64,000 bases of DNA from Adhaeribacter_A terreus (GCF_042657365.1 NZ_JBHSKT010000005.1:268980-332979); one strand, 5' to 3'; shown: positions 17,617 through 27,344, numbered from the stretch's first letter. The notes: generated from the letters alone by a model not told the origin. Numbers and translations are program-made.

Positions 17617-18991
17617 ACAGCAACGTACCCCTTAAAAAGAAAAACGCAAACGAAAAATAGATAACCAAACCCGTTACATCTACCAAAGTAGCTACAAAAG
17701 GCGCGGAAGAAGTAGCCGGGTCGAGTTTCAGTTTTTTGAGCAAAATAGGCAGCATAGAACCCGATAAAGATCCCCATAAAACCACACCAACCAGCGAGAA
17801 ACCTACCGTATAAGCAATTCCCAGCCAATGCGGACCGTATGAATTCATAAATTTCGCCCAGACCAGAATGCGCAGGAAACCAATTAAGCCCAATATTCCA
17901 CCAAGCATTAAACCCAATAGCAATTCTCGCCGCATCACCCGCCACCAGTCCGAAAGGTAAACTTCGCCAATCGCCATAGCCCTGATAATAAGCGTAGTTG
18001 CCTGCGAACCGGTATTGCCGCCGCTGGAAATAATAAGCGGAATAAATAACGTGAGTACCACCGCTTTGGCAATTTCATCTTCAAAAAAACTCATGGCCGA
18101 AGCCGTAAGCATTTCGCCTAAAAGCAGGATCACGAGCCAGCCGGCGCGTTTTTTTACCATATCCAGCAGCGGAATAGTAAGATACGGTTCTTCGAGTGCT
18201 TCGGTACCACCCAGTTTCTGAATATCTTCGGTGTCTTCTTCTTTAACCACCGAAAGCATATCATCTACGGTTACAATACCAAAAAGCAGACCTTCTTCGT
18301 CTAGAACCGGTAACGCGTTGCGGTCGTTTTTGCGGAAAATTTCTACGGCTTCTTCCTGGTCCTGCATGGCGCGCAGGGCCACGAATTTATGGTCTATCAG
18401 GTCGCGGACCAGCGTGCCTTTGGGTGCCAGAATTACTTCGCGCAGCCGGATATCGTCGATTAGAATGCCTTTTTCATCTACTACATACAGCACCGAAATG
18501 GTTTCCGAATCGTGGCCGAATTCGCGGATGTGGTCAATTACTTCTTCCACCGTCATGTCTTCCTTAATGGCTACATAATCGGGGGTTACCAGGCGGCCAA
18601 CGCTGGATTCGGGGTAGCCTAAAAGCTCGAGCGTAACTTTGCGTTCTGTTTCCGAAAGAATGGCGATCAGCTCTTTTACAACCGTATTGGGCAGGTATTC
18701 GAGCAAAGCGGTCCGGTCGTCGGGCGACATTTCGTTCAGGATGGCCGCAACTTTATCGTTGTTCAGCGCATTGATAAAATATTCCTGGGTTTCGAAATCG
18801 AGGTACTCGAAGGTGCGGGCGGCCAGTTTGGTGGGCAGCAGCCGGAAAATAATAAGTTGTTCCTTTTCTTCCTGTTCGTTGATGAGCTCCACCAGTTCGG
18901 CTGGTTCCAGTTCTTTCAGCACATCTTTCAGCGTATAGAATTCGCCTTCCTCGATCAGGTAATTTATTTCGGCCAGCTTTGCGTGCTCCAT
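17615..18991 (-). CDS. mgtE: Magnesium transporter MgtE
   Basis: The ATG at 18991 gives 458 aa, the usual MgtE length. The N-terminal helical domain (to about 130, with LPTKLAARTFEYLDFE and MSPDDRTALLEYLP) is followed by two CBS domains (about 135-255; SVGRLVTPDYVAIKEDM, LFGIVTVDDML) that sense Mg2+. A five-helix channel domain follows, with LFIPLIISSGGNTGSQATTLIIRAMA. Inner-membrane Mg2+ uptake channel. A 29-bp element overlaps the stop codon. Confidence 0.93.
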   Translation of the reverse strand: MEHAKLAEINYLIEEGEFYTLKDVLKELEPAELVELINEQEEKEQLIIFRLLPTKLAARTFEYLDFETQEYFINALNNDKVAAILNEMSPDDRTALLEYLPNTVVKELIAILSETERKVTLELLGYPESSVGRLVTPDYVAIKEDMTVEEVIDHIREFGHDSETISVLYVVDEKGILIDDIRLREVILAPKGTLVRDLIDHKFVALRAMQDQEEAVEIFRKNDRNALPVLDEEGLLFGIVTVDDMLSVVKEEDTEDIQKLGGTEALEEPYLTIPLLDMVKKRAGWLVILLLGEMLTASAMSFFEDEIAKAVVLTLFIPLIISSGGNTGSQATTLIIRAMAIGEVYLSDWWRVMRRELLLGLMLGGILGLIGFLRILVWAKFMNSYGPHWLGIAYTVGFSLVGVVLWGSLSGSMLPILLKKLKLDPATSSAPFVATLVDVTGLVIYFSFAFFFLRGTLL

Positions 18992-19488
18992 TTTGCTGCT
19001 ACATCTTCGGGTAAAAAATCTTGTTGCCGCAAAAGTATTAAGTTCTGCGCATATCCGGTTACGTACCACCGAAATACTACGTGCGCGGGGCAAATAAAAC
19101 TCCCAAAACGGTAGAGTTTGGGCCTTAAAAAGTAATTTGTCTAATAAATGCGGAAGTTTAACGGAAAATTTACATTTGGTTATAGATGAAGCTGCGCGCA
19201 AAAACGTAAAGCTTACTATACGCAAACAAAGAAGTTCGGAAAGGAGGGTGCGCTATGCGAATACCAAAAATGAGATCGGCACATCTGATCTTTATTCACC
19301 GGGAGCTTTATTTTAAACACAACTATTACCGGCGGAATCATTTTTTCGGTAACAGAACCAGCCGTCCGGGTTGGCGCAAATAAAAAGATTGCCTGAAATG
19401 TTCGTGAAGACTGCTTGTGTTTTTGACTTTATAGATCCCGGGAACGACATATTTTAAAGCAGACTTTTGAGTTTTTGGGGCTGAAAGT
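18992..19488. repeat. Gap between mgtE and ispD with two 29-bp elements
   Basis: Forward copy at 19105-19133 and reverse copy at 19470-19498. The latter ends inside the last codons of ispD. No gene, RNA or Mg2+ riboswitch-like structure was recognised in the remaining sequence. Confidence 0.65.
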
Positions 19489-20166
19489 CTACCGTTTTTG
19501 GTGCAGCACTTCGGCCCAAAGCAGGTCTTCGGGCGTGGTAATTTTTATATTTTCGTAACTGCCTTCGGTTAAATTAATTTTCGTGCCCAGCTTTTCTACT
19601 ACACTGGCATCGTCGGTAAAAGTGCTTTCTTCCGGCAATTCGTAGGCTTTTTTAAGCAATTCAGCCTGAAAACACTGCGGCGTTTGAATAAGCCGGAAAC
19701 TGGTGCGATCTACAGCCTGGTTGGTTTCCCCTTGCACTTCTCTGATGGAATCTTTCAGGGCCACGCTTACCACCGCCGTGCCTTTTTCGCGCGCCACGTG
19801 AAACGCTTCGGCAATAATTCCGGCAGAAACGAACGGACGAACGCCATCGTGCACCGCTACCACGCCATTTTGTAAAACTGCTGCCAAACCATTTTTTACC
19901 GACTGAAAACGCGTAGCACCGCCCGCCACCACTTTATGCTGCATTTCAAAAGCATGCTGCGCGCAAAGTTCTTCCCAAAACGCTATCTGATTGTGCGGTA
20001 AAACTACGATCAGCTCCATTGCCGGATTATAAGCGTAAAACCGCCGGATGGTATGCATGAGAATTGGTTGGCCGGCGAGCGTTAGAAATTGCTTGGGCAG
20101 GTTGCTTTGCATGCGCGAGCCGGAGCCGCCCGCCACAATTATCGCCGTTTCGGGGTTTGCAGTCAT
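19489..20166 (-). CDS. ispD: 2-C-methyl-D-erythritol 4-phosphate cytidylyltransferase
   Basis: 225 aa, standard length. It transfers CMP to MEP in the non-mevalonate isoprenoid pathway. Motifs: AAIIVAGGSGSRM-type loop (IIVAGGSGSRMQSNLPKQF) at residues 9-27, GGATRFQSVKNGL around 83, VHDGVRPF around 104, TDDASVVE around 184. Cytoplasmic. Codons at 19977-20005 contain an in-frame 29-bp element (right block TAAAACT). Downstream, another copy covers the stop region. Confidence 0.95.
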   Translation of the reverse strand: MTANPETAIIVAGGSGSRMQSNLPKQFLTLAGQPILMHTIRRFYAYNPAMELIVVLPHNQIAFWEELCAQHAFEMQHKVVAGGATRFQSVKNGLAAVLQNGVVAVHDGVRPFVSAGIIAEAFHVAREKGTAVVSVALKDSIREVQGETNQAVDRTSFRLIQTPQCFQAELLKKAYELPEESTFTDDASVVEKLGTKINLTEGSYENIKITTPEDLLWAEVLHQKR

Positions 20167-20239
20167 GTGGTAAAGATAGGAGTTTTAAATTTTTATGGCG
20201 GGAATATAGATTTCCTTATTTCATTCTTATTTCATTTGT

Positions 20240-20247
20240 TATATTTG
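20240..20247 (+). promoter_or_regulatory. Candidate Bacteroidota -7 box before a lipoprotein gene
   Basis: TATATTTG matches TAnnTTTG, about 95 nt upstream of the ATG at 20341. No clear -33 TTTG at standard spacing, so only a candidate. Confidence 0.35.
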
Positions 20248-20340
20248 AAAAACAATACGTAGTGATTACCAGTTGGTAAAGTGTATTTCCGTAAAAGCGA
20301 ATACCTTTATTAAATTCTTCAACTCTTACCCGATAGCATT

Positions 20341-20919
20341 ATGAAGCGTTCTTTATTGATCCCGTTCCTGGCGCTGTGTTTGTTTTCTTGTGAAAAAGAG
20401 GAACCAAGACCCGTTGTAGAAGAGCCTGCACCCGTAGTAGAATTAAAATCTTCTATCAGCTGCGGCGATTCCTGGTCTGCCACTTGCCTGGATGCCAACT
20501 GGGATGTTTCAAAGACTTCGGCAGCCAGCCTTACTGTTGAGCAAGACGGTTATAATGGAAAGAATAGCCTGTATTTTTCTAATCCGCACGACCCTAATGA
20601 AGTTAATCCGCAGCCGCTGAGGATCAATACTTATATTAAGAACATTAAAAAAGATACGCCCTATAAGATCAGTTTCTATGCTAAAATAAAAGGGTATCCT
20701 GATATGCGGAGTAATCCGTCGCTGGCGGCTTATGTATTTACGAAAGATGCCTGGTACGGCGAAATGTATTATGGCAGCGAAGGGGGTGAATATCATACGA
20801 AAGATTGGAGCAAGTATAGTTTCACTATTATAGGCAAAGATGAGCCAACGGTAAACTTTGAGCTTTACTCGCTTTATGACAATACCTGGATCTCTGATCT
20901 GAAAATAGAGGCGATGTAA
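20341..20919 (+). CDS. Lipoprotein with carbohydrate-binding-like beta-sandwich
   Basis: 192 aa. Lipoprotein signal with Cys17 in LCLFSCEK, then an acidic Pro-rich linker. The remaining 150 residues (WDVSKTSAASLTVEQDGYNGKNSLYFSN, YKISFYAKIKG, WSKYSFTIIGKDEPTVNFELYS, WISDLKIEAM) follow the strand pattern of CBM4/9-like jelly rolls, with Trp and Tyr at likely ligand positions. It probably sits on the outer membrane. Sugar binding is inferred only from the fold resemblance. Monocistronic with terminator. Confidence 0.6.
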   Translation: MKRSLLIPFLALCLFSCEKEEPRPVVEEPAPVVELKSSISCGDSWSATCLDANWDVSKTSAASLTVEQDGYNGKNSLYFSNPHDPNEVNPQPLRINTYIKNIKKDTPYKISFYAKIKGYPDMRSNPSLAAYVFTKDAWYGEMYYGSEGGEYHTKDWSKYSFTIIGKDEPTVNFELYSLYDNTWISDLKIEAM

Positions 20920-20950
20920 TAGCTGGGTTTTGAAATGCTTGAAACAACAA

Positions 20951-21005
20951 AAAAGTCTGCTTCTTTCCAGAAGCAGACTTTTTTGGCTTAAAAGCATAGC
21001 GTTTT
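20951..21005. terminator. Convergent terminator fused to a 29-bp element
   Basis: AAAAAGTCTGCTTCT pairs with AGAAGCAGACTTTTTT (20951-20984), with A-run before and T-run after, so it can stop both the lipoprotein gene and queA. A reverse 29-bp element at 20977-21005 begins within the distal arm, so its A-tract block doubles as the terminator tail. Confidence 0.75.
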
Positions 21006-21008
21006 TTC

Positions 21009-22055
21009 TTACAGAATCAGCATGGTATCGCCGTAGCTGAAGAAGTTGTATTTCTCTTTAATGGCCATTTCGTACGCTTTCATTACCAGGTCGTAACCAC
21101 CAAAAGCCGCTGTCATCATCAGTAACGTAGATTCTGGCATGTGGAAGTTGGTAAGCAGCGAGTTGGCAATTTTGAAATCGTAAGGCGGGAAAATGAATTT
21201 ATCGGTCCAGCCTTCGTTCGGTTTCAAGCGATTGTGTGCCGATACCGAAGATTCCATGGCGCGCATGGTGGTAGTTCCGATCGCGCAAACGCGTTTTTTA
21301 TTATCGAGCGCTTTGTTTACCATTTTCGCAGTTTCCTCATTAATAAAGAACTGCTCCGAATCCATTTTGTGCTTGGTCAGGTCTTCTACATCTACCGGAC
21401 GGAAAGTGCCTAAACCTACGTGCAAGGTAATTGGCGTTACATCTACACCTTTAATCTCAAGGCGTTTCAGCACTTCTTTGGTAAAGTGAAGGCCAGCCGT
21501 TGGAGCTGCCACTGCGCCGGTATGTTTGGCATAAACGGTCTGGTAACGCTCTTTGTCTTCCGGTTCGGCTTCGCGCTTAATGTATTTCGGCAGCGGCGTT
21601 TCGCCCAGGTCGTGAATCGTTTTGTAGAATTCCTCGTCGGTGCCATCGAATAAGAATTTAATGGTACGGCCGCGGGAAGTGGTATTGTCAATTACTTCGG
21701 CTACCAGGTCGCTGTCGCCGAAATAAAGTTTATTGCCTACGCGGATCTTACGGGCCGGATCAACCAGCACATCCCACAGGTGAATATCTTTGTTTAGTTC
21801 GCGGAGCAGGAAAACTTCAATTTTAGCGCCGGTCTTTTCTTTGTTGCCGTACATGCGCGCCGGGAAAACTTTGGTATCGTTCACCACCATCACGTCGCCA
21901 TCGTCGAAGTAATTCAGAATGTCGCGGAAGATCTTGTGTTCAATTTCGCCGGTTGCACGGTTAAGCACCATCATACGCGCTTCATCGCGTTGTTTAGCCG
22001 GGTGCGTAGCCATCAGGTCGGCCGGTAGCTCGAATTTAAATTCTGAGAGTTTCAT
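21009..22055 (-). CDS. queA: S-adenosylmethionine:tRNA ribosyltransferase-isomerase QueA
   Basis: 348 aa, standard length. It adds an epoxycyclopentane unit from SAM to preQ1 in tRNA during queuosine synthesis. Family marks: MKLSEFKFELPADLMATHPAKQRDEARMMVLN at the N-terminus, HTGAVAAPTAGLHFT around 177, ITLHVGLGTFRPV around 205, LLTNFHMPESTLLMM near 305. No other queuosine gene is adjacent. It reads convergently with the lipoprotein gene at 20341. Confidence 0.95.
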   Translation of the reverse strand: MKLSEFKFELPADLMATHPAKQRDEARMMVLNRATGEIEHKIFRDILNYFDDGDVMVVNDTKVFPARMYGNKEKTGAKIEVFLLRELNKDIHLWDVLVDPARKIRVGNKLYFGDSDLVAEVIDNTTSRGRTIKFLFDGTDEEFYKTIHDLGETPLPKYIKREAEPEDKERYQTVYAKHTGAVAAPTAGLHFTKEVLKRLEIKGVDVTPITLHVGLGTFRPVDVEDLTKHKMDSEQFFINEETAKMVNKALDNKKRVCAIGTTTMRAMESSVSAHNRLKPNEGWTDKFIFPPYDFKIANSLLTNFHMPESTLLMMTAAFGGYDLVMKAYEMAIKEKYNFFSYGDTMLIL

Positions 22056-22062
22056 TTAATAA

Positions 22063-22225
22063 TTACGGTTATTAATGAGTGAATTAATAAGGAATAATTA
22101 ACAACTAGTAATAAGATGTAAGACATCGGCAGCGCTATTTTGTTTATAAACTTACAGCAAGCGTGTATTGGTTTATAAATTGCGGGCTCCGGTTCTCAAT
22201 GCTTAATTATTAATTCTTAATTAAA
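22063..22225. repeat. AT-rich element with inverted ends before a permease gene
   Basis: AT-rich TTAATTA-type sequence at 22063-22105 (ATTAATGAGTGAATTAAT, then AATAATTAAC) is mirrored by GCTTAATTATTAATTC and TTAATTAAAG at 22201-22225. About 95 bp of less AT-rich sequence lies between. Similar elements occur at 49640 and 55700. Confidence 0.45.
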
Positions 22226-22307
22226 GAAACGGCTGCAAATTTACGCGTTTTTGCCCGGATTATTCTTACTTTTAGGCAATTTAGTTGCAAAGCCTTTATA
22301 AATACCC

Positions 22308-23552
22308 ATGATCTACCTGCGTTTAGTTCTGGAAAGTTTCCGGTTTGCCGTAGAAGCGCTGCGCGCAAATGTTTTACGCACGTTGTTGTCTTTGCTGGGC
22401 GTTACCATTGGTATCTTCTCCATTATTTCGGTTTTTACCATTGTAGATTCGCTGGAGCGGAATGTGCGCAACAGCATGAGTTTTATTGGCGAAGGCGTAA
22501 TCTACGTAGAAAAATGGCCCTGGATCTTCGATGGCAATTATCCGTGGTGGCGTTATTTTAAGCGGCCTGCCCCAAGTCTGCGCGAATTCCGGGCGCTGGA
22601 AAAGCGGCTTGCGCACCAGCAAGGCGTTTCTATTTTCTGGAATAAAGGTGGCGCAACGCTAAAAAACCGCTCAAACAGCATTTTCGATATTAATGTACAG
22701 GGCGTTTCGTTCGGCTTTAATAAGGTAAGCGATGTGCCGGTAGAAACCGGGCGGTATTTTACGCCGCAGGAAATTGAAGGCGGCCGCAACGTGGCCTTAA
22801 TTGGTGCAGATATAGCCAGCGATCTTTTTCCCGGTCAGAATCCCATTGGCCACGATCTGAAACTGAAAGGCCTGCGGTTCCGGGTGGTGGGAATTATGGA
22901 GCGGCAGGGGGAGAATATGTTCGGCGCCAGCAACGATAAAAATGCCCTGATCCCTTACACTGCTTTTATGCGCATCTATCCGGTCGGCCCTAATCGTCTG
23001 GAACCTAGCATTGCGGTAAAAGGTCTGGAGTCGGATATTGGTTTGCTGGATCTGGAATACGAAATACGGGGCGTAATGCGCAGCCTGCGTAGTTTAAAGC
23101 CGCGCGATGAAGATAACTTTGCCTTGAACCGGCCCGAATTACTGGCAGATATGGTAACCGGCCTGTTCGATGTGGTTGGCATTGCAGGCTGGGTGATTGG
23201 TGGGTTCTCTATTTTGGTAGGTGGTTTTGGAATAGCCAATATTATGTTCGTTTCGGTGAAAGAGCGCACTAATATTATCGGTATTCAGAAATCGCTGGGC
23301 GCTAAAAATTTCTTTATCCTTTTTCAGTTCCTCTTCGAAGCAATTTTCCTGAGCCTGATCGGGGGAGGTGTGGGTATTTTGCTGGTGTTCCTGATTACGC
23401 TTATTCCGCAGGATGCGCTGGAGATTATGCTGAGCATTAAGAATATTGTGTTGGGCTTAAGCGTATCGGTGGTTATTGGTTTGCTTTCGGGAATTATTCC
23501 GGCGGTGCTGGCTTCTAACCTTGATCCGGTAATTGCTATTCGTTCCAAATAA
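22308..23552 (+). CDS. MacB-like ABC transporter permease, single FtsX domain
   Basis: 414 aa. N-terminal helix VLRTLLSLLGVTIGIFSIISVFTIVDSLE (about 24-52), then a periplasmic domain with FGFNKVSDVPVETGRYFTPQEIEGGRNVALIGADIA, then three C-terminal helices with ANIMFVSVKERTNIIGIQKSLGAK around 305. This is the half-size permease type that pairs with a LolD/MacB-like ATPase, not encoded nearby. Exported substrate unknown. Followed by three tandem 29-bp elements. Confidence 0.88.
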   Translation: MIYLRLVLESFRFAVEALRANVLRTLLSLLGVTIGIFSIISVFTIVDSLERNVRNSMSFIGEGVIYVEKWPWIFDGNYPWWRYFKRPAPSLREFRALEKRLAHQQGVSIFWNKGGATLKNRSNSIFDINVQGVSFGFNKVSDVPVETGRYFTPQEIEGGRNVALIGADIASDLFPGQNPIGHDLKLKGLRFRVVGIMERQGENMFGASNDKNALIPYTAFMRIYPVGPNRLEPSIAVKGLESDIGLLDLEYEIRGVMRSLRSLKPRDEDNFALNRPELLADMVTGLFDVVGIAGWVIGGFSILVGGFGIANIMFVSVKERTNIIGIQKSLGAKNFFILFQFLFEAIFLSLIGGGVGILLVFLITLIPQDALEIMLSIKNIVLGLSVSVVIGLLSGIIPAVLASNLDPVIAIRSK

Positions 23553-23560
23553 TCATCAGC

Positions 23561-23685
23561 ACTTTTTCGGCCTGAAACTATAGCGTTTTTTTATTTCCAC
23601 TTTTGCAGGTTAAAACCATAGCGTTTTGTCTGCGGGTTCCTTGTTCCCTTTGCTGTACTTTCATGTTCTGAAAGTATACCGTTTT
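23561..23685 (-). repeat. Tandem array of three reverse 29-bp elements
   Basis: Copies at 23561-23589, 23599-23627 and 23657-23685, all reverse, starting 8 nt after the permease stop. Unit starts are 38 and 58 bp apart. The first is close to consensus; the third has GTATACCG in the left block. Confidence 0.8.
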
Positions 23686-24433
23686 CTCTTTTCCGCCTTT
23701 TCAGATTCTCTTTTTTCTGAGCCGTTCCGATATTCTGTTTCCTTCCTTTCTTCCTTATTTATAAGGTCTATTTTTTTAATCTTTCAAAAATTGTGATTTT
23801 AGAAGATGATTTTTGTGTCTTTATTTTCTAATTTCCATAATTTAAAAAATAGATTTTTCCCGATATATTATTTGTAATATAATCGATAAGTGCAAATAAT
23901 TGTGCAAGATCGCGCTAAGTAAAAAATATAACGAAAACCTACATCTTTATGTAATGCACTTTTGTTGCATTATAGTTTTAAACTGCTGAAATTAGTATCA
24001 GAATTAAAGCAAAGGCCTGTTTTGTTTCAGTATTACTTTCTATTTCAGAAAGTAAAATAGCAGCGGGTCTTATTAATAAATTGAGTATTTGTGGCTGGAA
24101 AGCGACACGGATTGTTGTGTGTTTTGTAAGACCAGTACAGTTTTTAAAGTTTTATGTGCTCCACGGTTCCTTGTTTTAAAATTGCAACTATTTTAAGACA
24201 GGTGTATGAATGTTAATAGGATAATAACAGGAAATTAACCCGGTAACGCAAACTGATCTCATTATGCCCGATGAAACGCCTTTAATTACGCACCTGCTTG
24301 CCGCCCGCAAGCTTACAATTCTGATTCATCTGCCACAGGTTTATTCTAAAACCTGCCCGATCTAAAAAAACAGCATACTCTTTAGTAATACAATATCCAT
24401 AAATAAAGCATCTTAACCCTTAACCTTAAATAT
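23686..24433. promoter_or_regulatory. Long AT-rich leader region of the T9SS cargo gene
   Basis: About 750 bp without a convincing gene; the best small frame (24264-24365, 33 codons) has no support. A perfect dyad TAATGCA-N7-TGCATTA at 23952-23972 could bind a dimeric regulator. GCTTGC/GCAAGC at 24297-24313 is a small hairpin. No riboswitch was recognised. Confidence 0.4.
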
Positions 24434-26212
24434 ATGAGAAATTTTATACCCAACTTTAGTCAGTTCAGATCACTGGCCATTGTGTTCAGTTTAATATGTA
24501 GTGCTGCCGTTTCTGCCTGGGCACAGATCAGTATCAGCAGTGTTTCGCCAAACAGCGGCCCGGTAGGAAGAACGGTAACGATAAATGGTGCCGGTATGGC
24601 TGGCGTGAATGACGTAAGATTTAATGGTGCCGTAGCTGCTATCACGTCAGTATCGGCAGGGCAGGTTGTAGTAACTGTTCCGGCAGCAGCAACCAGCGGT
24701 AAAATATCGGTTTCGAATGGCACAAATACCGTTCAAAGCAGTTCAGATTTTACAGTTTATGTAACCTGGGTAGGTGGTTTTAACGGCAATAGCTGGGACG
24801 ATACCAGAAACTGGTCTAATGGTAAAGTGCCTGACGCTACTACCAACGTAATGATTGAAGGCGGCGGCAGCCCGGTTGTAAGCAATGCAGCAGAATGTAA
24901 AAAGCTTGAACTTATCAATTCTACACTTACGCTGAACCAGGCAACATCGCAACTGATGGTTTATGGCGATTTTACGAATGCGGGCGGTACGTATGCACAC
25001 ACTGCAGGCACCATCAATTTTGTTGGCGGCAACCAGTTAATTCCGGCCTTAGATTATCATAACGTTGTAATTGCAGGTACTGGCACAAAACAATTATTAG
25101 GTAGCGCCTCCGTAAACGATCTTACTTTCAGCGGCACAAACTCAAATCTGGTAGCTTCTAACCCTACAACTACTACGCTTACCCTTAACGGCGCAATTTC
25201 AGGCGAAACGGCTACCCGTAACTTTATTGGCCGCTTAGAGAAAACCCGCTTGGTAGATCAGAATACTTCTTCCGATGTATTTGGTAATATTGGTGTGCAT
25301 TTTAACAATGCCGGTAATGGAAACTGGGGCAATGTAATTGTAACCCGCGTAACTGGTTCGGCTATTACAAACCCTGATAACCCTACTTACCACAGCATTA
25401 ACCGCTATTGGGATATCGTTCCGCAAAACCCGAATACAAACACCTTGGTTTCGCTTACTTTAACCTGGTTAACTTCCGAAAACAATAACCTGGATTTCCT
25501 GAGCAACAAAGCGCAGGCATGGCGCAGCGAAGACAGCGGCACTTCCTGGACCCCGGTAGATGTACCGCAAACGATTTCTGCCACTACAGTTAATGGCGAA
25601 CGCTCGATTACAGTTGCAACTAAAACTTTCTCTAAATGGGGTATTTCCGATGAAAACAATCCGCTGCCGGTAAGCTGGTTATCTTTTACCGCGAAAGCTA
25701 CCGCAAATGGAAATGTGTTGTCTTGGGCAACGGCTTCTGAGAAAAACAGCGATAAATTTGTAGTAGAGCGTTCCGTAAATGGTAAAGCCTTTGAAGCCAT
25801 TGGTGCTGTGAAAGCCGCCGGTAACAGCAGCCAGATCCTGACATACAACTTTACCGATGCTATGCCAGCTGGAGCTGAAAAAACTTACTACCGCTTAAAA
25901 CAAACCGATTTTGATGGCGCTTTCACCTATTCTACCATTGTAGTAGTTGAAAAAACTGTCAAAGGCCGCTCTGTTGATGCTTCAGTTTATCCGAACCCGT
26001 TTGCCGGCACGCTGAACCTGAAATTACAGGCTGCTGATGGTGTAAGTGAAGTGAAACTGATCTCGCTTGATGGAAAAGAAGTTTACCGCAAGGCAATTGT
26101 TTCTGAAGCAAATGTAACGCTGAGCGATCTGCCTGTTCTGAAACCAGGTATGTACTTACTGCAACTGCACGGCGCAAACGGCATTACTACTTTAAAAGTA
26201 GCGCGCCAGTAA
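24434..26212 (+). CDS. Secreted IPT/TIG-domain protein with type IX secretion sorting domain
   Basis: 592 aa. A signal peptide region (residues 1-31, ending AVSAWAQ) is followed by an IPT/TIG domain (about 32-108: ISSVSPNSGPVGRTVTINGAGM). A segment with WVGGFNGNSWDDTRNWSNGKVPD and many beta strands follows, with a fibronectin-like region around 410-510 (NGNVLSWATASEKNSDKFVVERS, YYRLKQTDFDG). The last 80 residues form a T9SS type A signal (VYPNPFAGTLNLKL, GMYLLQLHGANG, TTLKV). It is expected to be exported through the T9SS pore and anchored or released outside. Monocistronic with terminator. Confidence 0.85.
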   Translation: MRNFIPNFSQFRSLAIVFSLICSAAVSAWAQISISSVSPNSGPVGRTVTINGAGMAGVNDVRFNGAVAAITSVSAGQVVVTVPAAATSGKISVSNGTNTVQSSSDFTVYVTWVGGFNGNSWDDTRNWSNGKVPDATTNVMIEGGGSPVVSNAAECKKLELINSTLTLNQATSQLMVYGDFTNAGGTYAHTAGTINFVGGNQLIPALDYHNVVIAGTGTKQLLGSASVNDLTFSGTNSNLVASNPTTTTLTLNGAISGETATRNFIGRLEKTRLVDQNTSSDVFGNIGVHFNNAGNGNWGNVIVTRVTGSAITNPDNPTYHSINRYWDIVPQNPNTNTLVSLTLTWLTSENNNLDFLSNKAQAWRSEDSGTSWTPVDVPQTISATTVNGERSITVATKTFSKWGISDENNPLPVSWLSFTAKATANGNVLSWATASEKNSDKFVVERSVNGKAFEAIGAVKAAGNSSQILTYNFTDAMPAGAEKTYYRLKQTDFDGAFTYSTIVVVEKTVKGRSVDASVYPNPFAGTLNLKLQAADGVSEVKLISLDGKEVYRKAIVSEANVTLSDLPVLKPGMYLLQLHGANGITTLKVARQ

Positions 26213-26269
26213 TAAACGCTAGGTATTTATGCTTAAAAAGTCCGGGCTGCTAAGGTCCGGACTTTTTTT
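26213..26269 (+). terminator. 29-bp element running into a hairpin terminator
   Basis: Forward element at 26213-26241 begins at the T9SS gene stop. Its right block AAAAAGT is also the start of the hairpin AAAGTCCGG...CCGGACTTTTTTT ending at 26269. The same fusion of element and terminator is seen at 20951-21005 and 27386-27430. Confidence 0.75.
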
Positions 26270-26492
26270 GTGTATTGGATTTTGTGACAGTTATTTTGTA
26301 AGTTGGGTTCCCGGGCAGAAATAGTGTTTGGCAGAACAAAACAAACAATGTATCTTGCAGGGTTTTGTGCTCGCGAAAATATAGCACTCCGGGTATTATT
26401 TAACCATTAACTTTTAATGCGCAAAAGGTTCACTATTTTGTAACCCTTACAGCACTTTAGCCGAATAGCGCATTCTGTATTCGATTTTTATT

Positions 26493-27344
26493 ATGACCAA
26501 ACTTAGAAAAACCAGCAAAACCAAGCTGCACGAAGAAGTTGCCAATGTGGGTAGCGGTAAAACCATTATTCAGCCAAACGTAAACGATAATAAAGCCACT
26601 ACGCTAACCGACATAACCGGTGCTAAACCAGATATCAGCGAAGAAGATGTGCGCATCAGACAGGCTTTTGTAGATAAAGACTGGAACGAGATCAAGATCG
26701 CCGATTCGTGGCAGATCTTTAAAGTGATGGCCGAGTTTGTAGAAGGCTTCGAGAAACTTTCCAAAATTGGCCCTTGCGTTTCCATTTTCGGTTCGGCGCG
26801 TACCAAAGCCAATAATCCGTATTACCAGATGGCCGAAGAAATTGCTGCCAAACTGGTACGCCACGGTTACGGCGTAATTACGGGTGGGGGTCCGGGTATT
26901 ATGGAAGCTGGTAATAAAGGCGCGCGTTCAGAAGGCGGTAAATCGGTTGGTTTGAACATTGAGCTGCCGTTCGAACAATTCAATAATATTTACATCGATT
27001 CCGATAAGCTCATCAACTTCGATTATTTCTTTGTGCGCAAAGTAATGTTTGTGAAATACGCGCAGGGTTTTGTGGTAATGCCGGGCGGTTTCGGAACGTT
27101 AGATGAATTATTCGAAGCGATCACCTTGATCCAGACCAAAAAAATTGGCCGTTTCCCTATCATTTTAGTGGGCCGCCACTACTGGCAAGGTCTTTTCGAC
27201 TGGATCCATGATATTATGCTGACGGAAGAAAGCAATATCAGCCCGGAAGACCTGAACTTGGTGAGTATTGTAGATAACGCAACCGAAGCCGTAAAAGTGA
27301 TCGACGATTTCTACAACAAATATCTGCTGTCGCCAAACTTCTAA
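26493..27344 (+). CDS. LOG-family (lonely guy) Rossmann-fold protein
   Basis: 283 aa. The core from about residue 85 shows VSIFGSARTKANNPYY, VITGGGPGIMEAGNKGA around 125-141 and MPGGFGTLDELFEAITLIQTKKIG around 193-216, the two signature motifs of LOG phosphoribohydrolases. These cleave nucleoside monophosphates at the N-glycosidic bond (cytokinin activation in plants, general nucleotide salvage in bacteria). An N-terminal extension of about 80 polar residues is unlike the short family members. Cytoplasmic. Confidence 0.85.
   Translation: MTKLRKTSKTKLHEEVANVGSGKTIIQPNVNDNKATTLTDITGAKPDISEEDVRIRQAFVDKDWNEIKIADSWQIFKVMAEFVEGFEKLSKIGPCVSIFGSARTKANNPYYQMAEEIAAKLVRHGYGVITGGGPGIMEAGNKGARSEGGKSVGLNIELPFEQFNNIYIDSDKLINFDYFFVRKVMFVKYAQGFVVMPGGFGTLDELFEAITLIQTKKIGRFPIILVGRHYWQGLFDWIHDIMLTEESNISPEDLNLVSIVDNATEAVKVIDDFYNKYLLSPNF

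Noticed and set aside
18857..19114. Forward frame opposite the mgtE start
   Set aside because: Shadow of mgtE coding sequence.
24264..24365. 33-codon frame in the leader of the T9SS cargo gene
   Set aside because: No ribosome-site, codon or family support; length expected by chance.
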